The notes under the pieces were generated by a model. It ran no database searches. It saw only the letters and a program-made list of their open reading frames with translations, and was not told the DNA's origin. This document shows positions 63,539 to 64,000 of a DNA stretch of 64,000 nt, in pieces. Location: contig NZ_JAJTWU010000001.1 in NCBI RefSeq assembly GCF_021353265.1, positions 853,107-917,106 of the forward strand. The letters run 5' to 3'. Within the stretch, counting starts at the first letter, position 1. Every line of letters starts with the position of its first letter. The position numbers were made by a program, and so were the translations under genes. The DNA is from Pelomonas cellulosilytica (lineage in GTDB: Bacteria > Pseudomonadota > Gammaproteobacteria > Burkholderiales > Burkholderiaceae_C).

Positions 63539-63850
63539 GTTTTGTCTCTCGACGGACGATGGCCGTGGCTGGAAACGGCCCCGAATCACCCGGGGGGAGC
63601 AAAACGGAAGGAGACGGAGGGCTTAGTGCAGGATAGGCTGGACGCCAGCATTTGGACACCATACCTGCGGAGGATTTCTGCAGATCGATGACCATGCAAA
63701 CTCAGGAACACAGTCGAGAACTGCTCTGGAGGTCGCATTGGAGGCCTTGGTGACCCGTGAGCAATGGGATGGACGCCCCCCACCCGTAGACGGCATCGAA
63801 GTGCCACAGTGGAAGTGTCAGCAACCACTCGATCGGAAGGAGCGTCCACC
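63539..63850. mobile_element. Non-coding left part of an inserted IS110-family element (tentative)
   Basis: About 310 bases between the break in the integrase and an IS110-type start codon. No coding frame of known family. It contains hairpins GGCCGT/ACGGCC (63561-63580) and GCTGG/CCAGC (63637-63649). In the IS110 group this position can encode the bridge RNA that guides target choice. The exact left end and group are not determined, and part of this stretch could be another remnant. Confidence 0.45.
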
Positions 63851-64000
63851 ATGGAGATTACGACGATCGGCCTCGATCTGGCCAAGAACGTGTTCCAGGT
63901 TCACGGGGTCAACGAGCGCGGCAAGGCCGTGCTGCGCAAGCAGCTCAAGCGCGATCAGGTTGCCCCGTTTTTCGCGAACCTGCCGCCCTGCTTGATCGGC
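63851..64000 (+). CDS. IS110-family transposase, N-terminal part (runs off the window)
   Basis: Fifty codons from ATG 63851 (GGAAGGAG upstream). It begins MEITTIGLDLAKNVFQVHGV, with the first Asp of the DEDD catalytic site in GLDLAKN, and reaches PPCLIG, a segment common to IS110-type recombinases. The frame is open at the window end. It belongs to the insertion that broke the integrase. Confidence 0.88.
   Translation, partial: MEITTIGLDLAKNVFQVHGVNERGKAVLRKQLKRDQVAPFFANLPPCLIG

Overview
The window looks like chromosome of a high-GC betaproteobacterium of the order Burkholderiales, most like the Roseateles/Mitsuaria/Rubrivivax group. This is inferred from gene content and order (exbB-exbD-lpxK-trm112-kdsB-adk beside xseA, ccoI-ccoS-ccoNOQP-ccoG, an intracellular PHB depolymerase, both isocitrate dehydrogenases); no database search was possible. 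Almost all of it is densely packed housekeeping and respiratory genes with 1-4 bp overlaps inside operons. Only the last ~1.5 kb is mobile DNA.

Layout. 1-3.4 kb: a minus-strand 5-oxoprolinase operon (pxpB-pxpC-pxpA) plus a DUF72 gene. 3.4-5.0 kb: tadA and an S66 LD-carboxypeptidase. 5.0-14.7 kb: a Yej/Opp-type peptide ABC importer (lipoprotein, two permeases, fused double ATPase), then a TonB-dependent outer-membrane receptor. 14.7-15.3 kb: 600 bases without a gene, holding an orphan intrinsic terminator. 15.3-19.1 kb: tonB-exbB-exbD-exbD and a secreted repeat protein. 19.2-23.8 kb (minus): an SDR dehydrogenase behind a perfect palindrome, then adk, kdsB, trm112, lpxK, exbD, exbB. 24-29.2 kb: xseA, sodB, phaZ, a GST, a cupin and a DUF192 protein.

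29.3-36.9 kb is a complete cbb3 oxidase locus (ccoI, ccoS, ccoN, ccoO, ccoQ, ccoP, ccoG, a short FixH-like protein and a small membrane protein), followed by an NDH-2-like dehydrogenase. 38.3-41.7 kb carries a GlrK/lipoprotein/GlrR-type cassette. Directly downstream lie a TGTC-N10-GACA site and a textbook sigma-54 promoter in front of a BON-domain gene, an arrangement recalling GlrR control of glmY in enterobacteria but with a different target. 42.5-45.4 kb has fnr and hemN divergent around an FNR box, then a SafE-like protein. The hemN box and a weaker one before ccoI are both centred exactly 41.5 bases from the start codon, so FNR may drive leaderless messages for the microaerobic respiration genes.

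45.5-53.4 kb: dimeric icd, an APH(3')-like kinase, monomeric icd, a cold-shock gene, clpS-clpA. 53.5-56.6 kb (minus): a TPR protein, two cyclophilins, lpxH, mtfA. 56.7-62.4 kb (plus): cysS, alkA-type glycosylase, accA, tilS, lysC. The window ends at tRNA-Ser(GCU), which is followed by a P4-type integrase broken after about 266 codons and by the start of an IS110-family recombinase: the edge of a genomic island.
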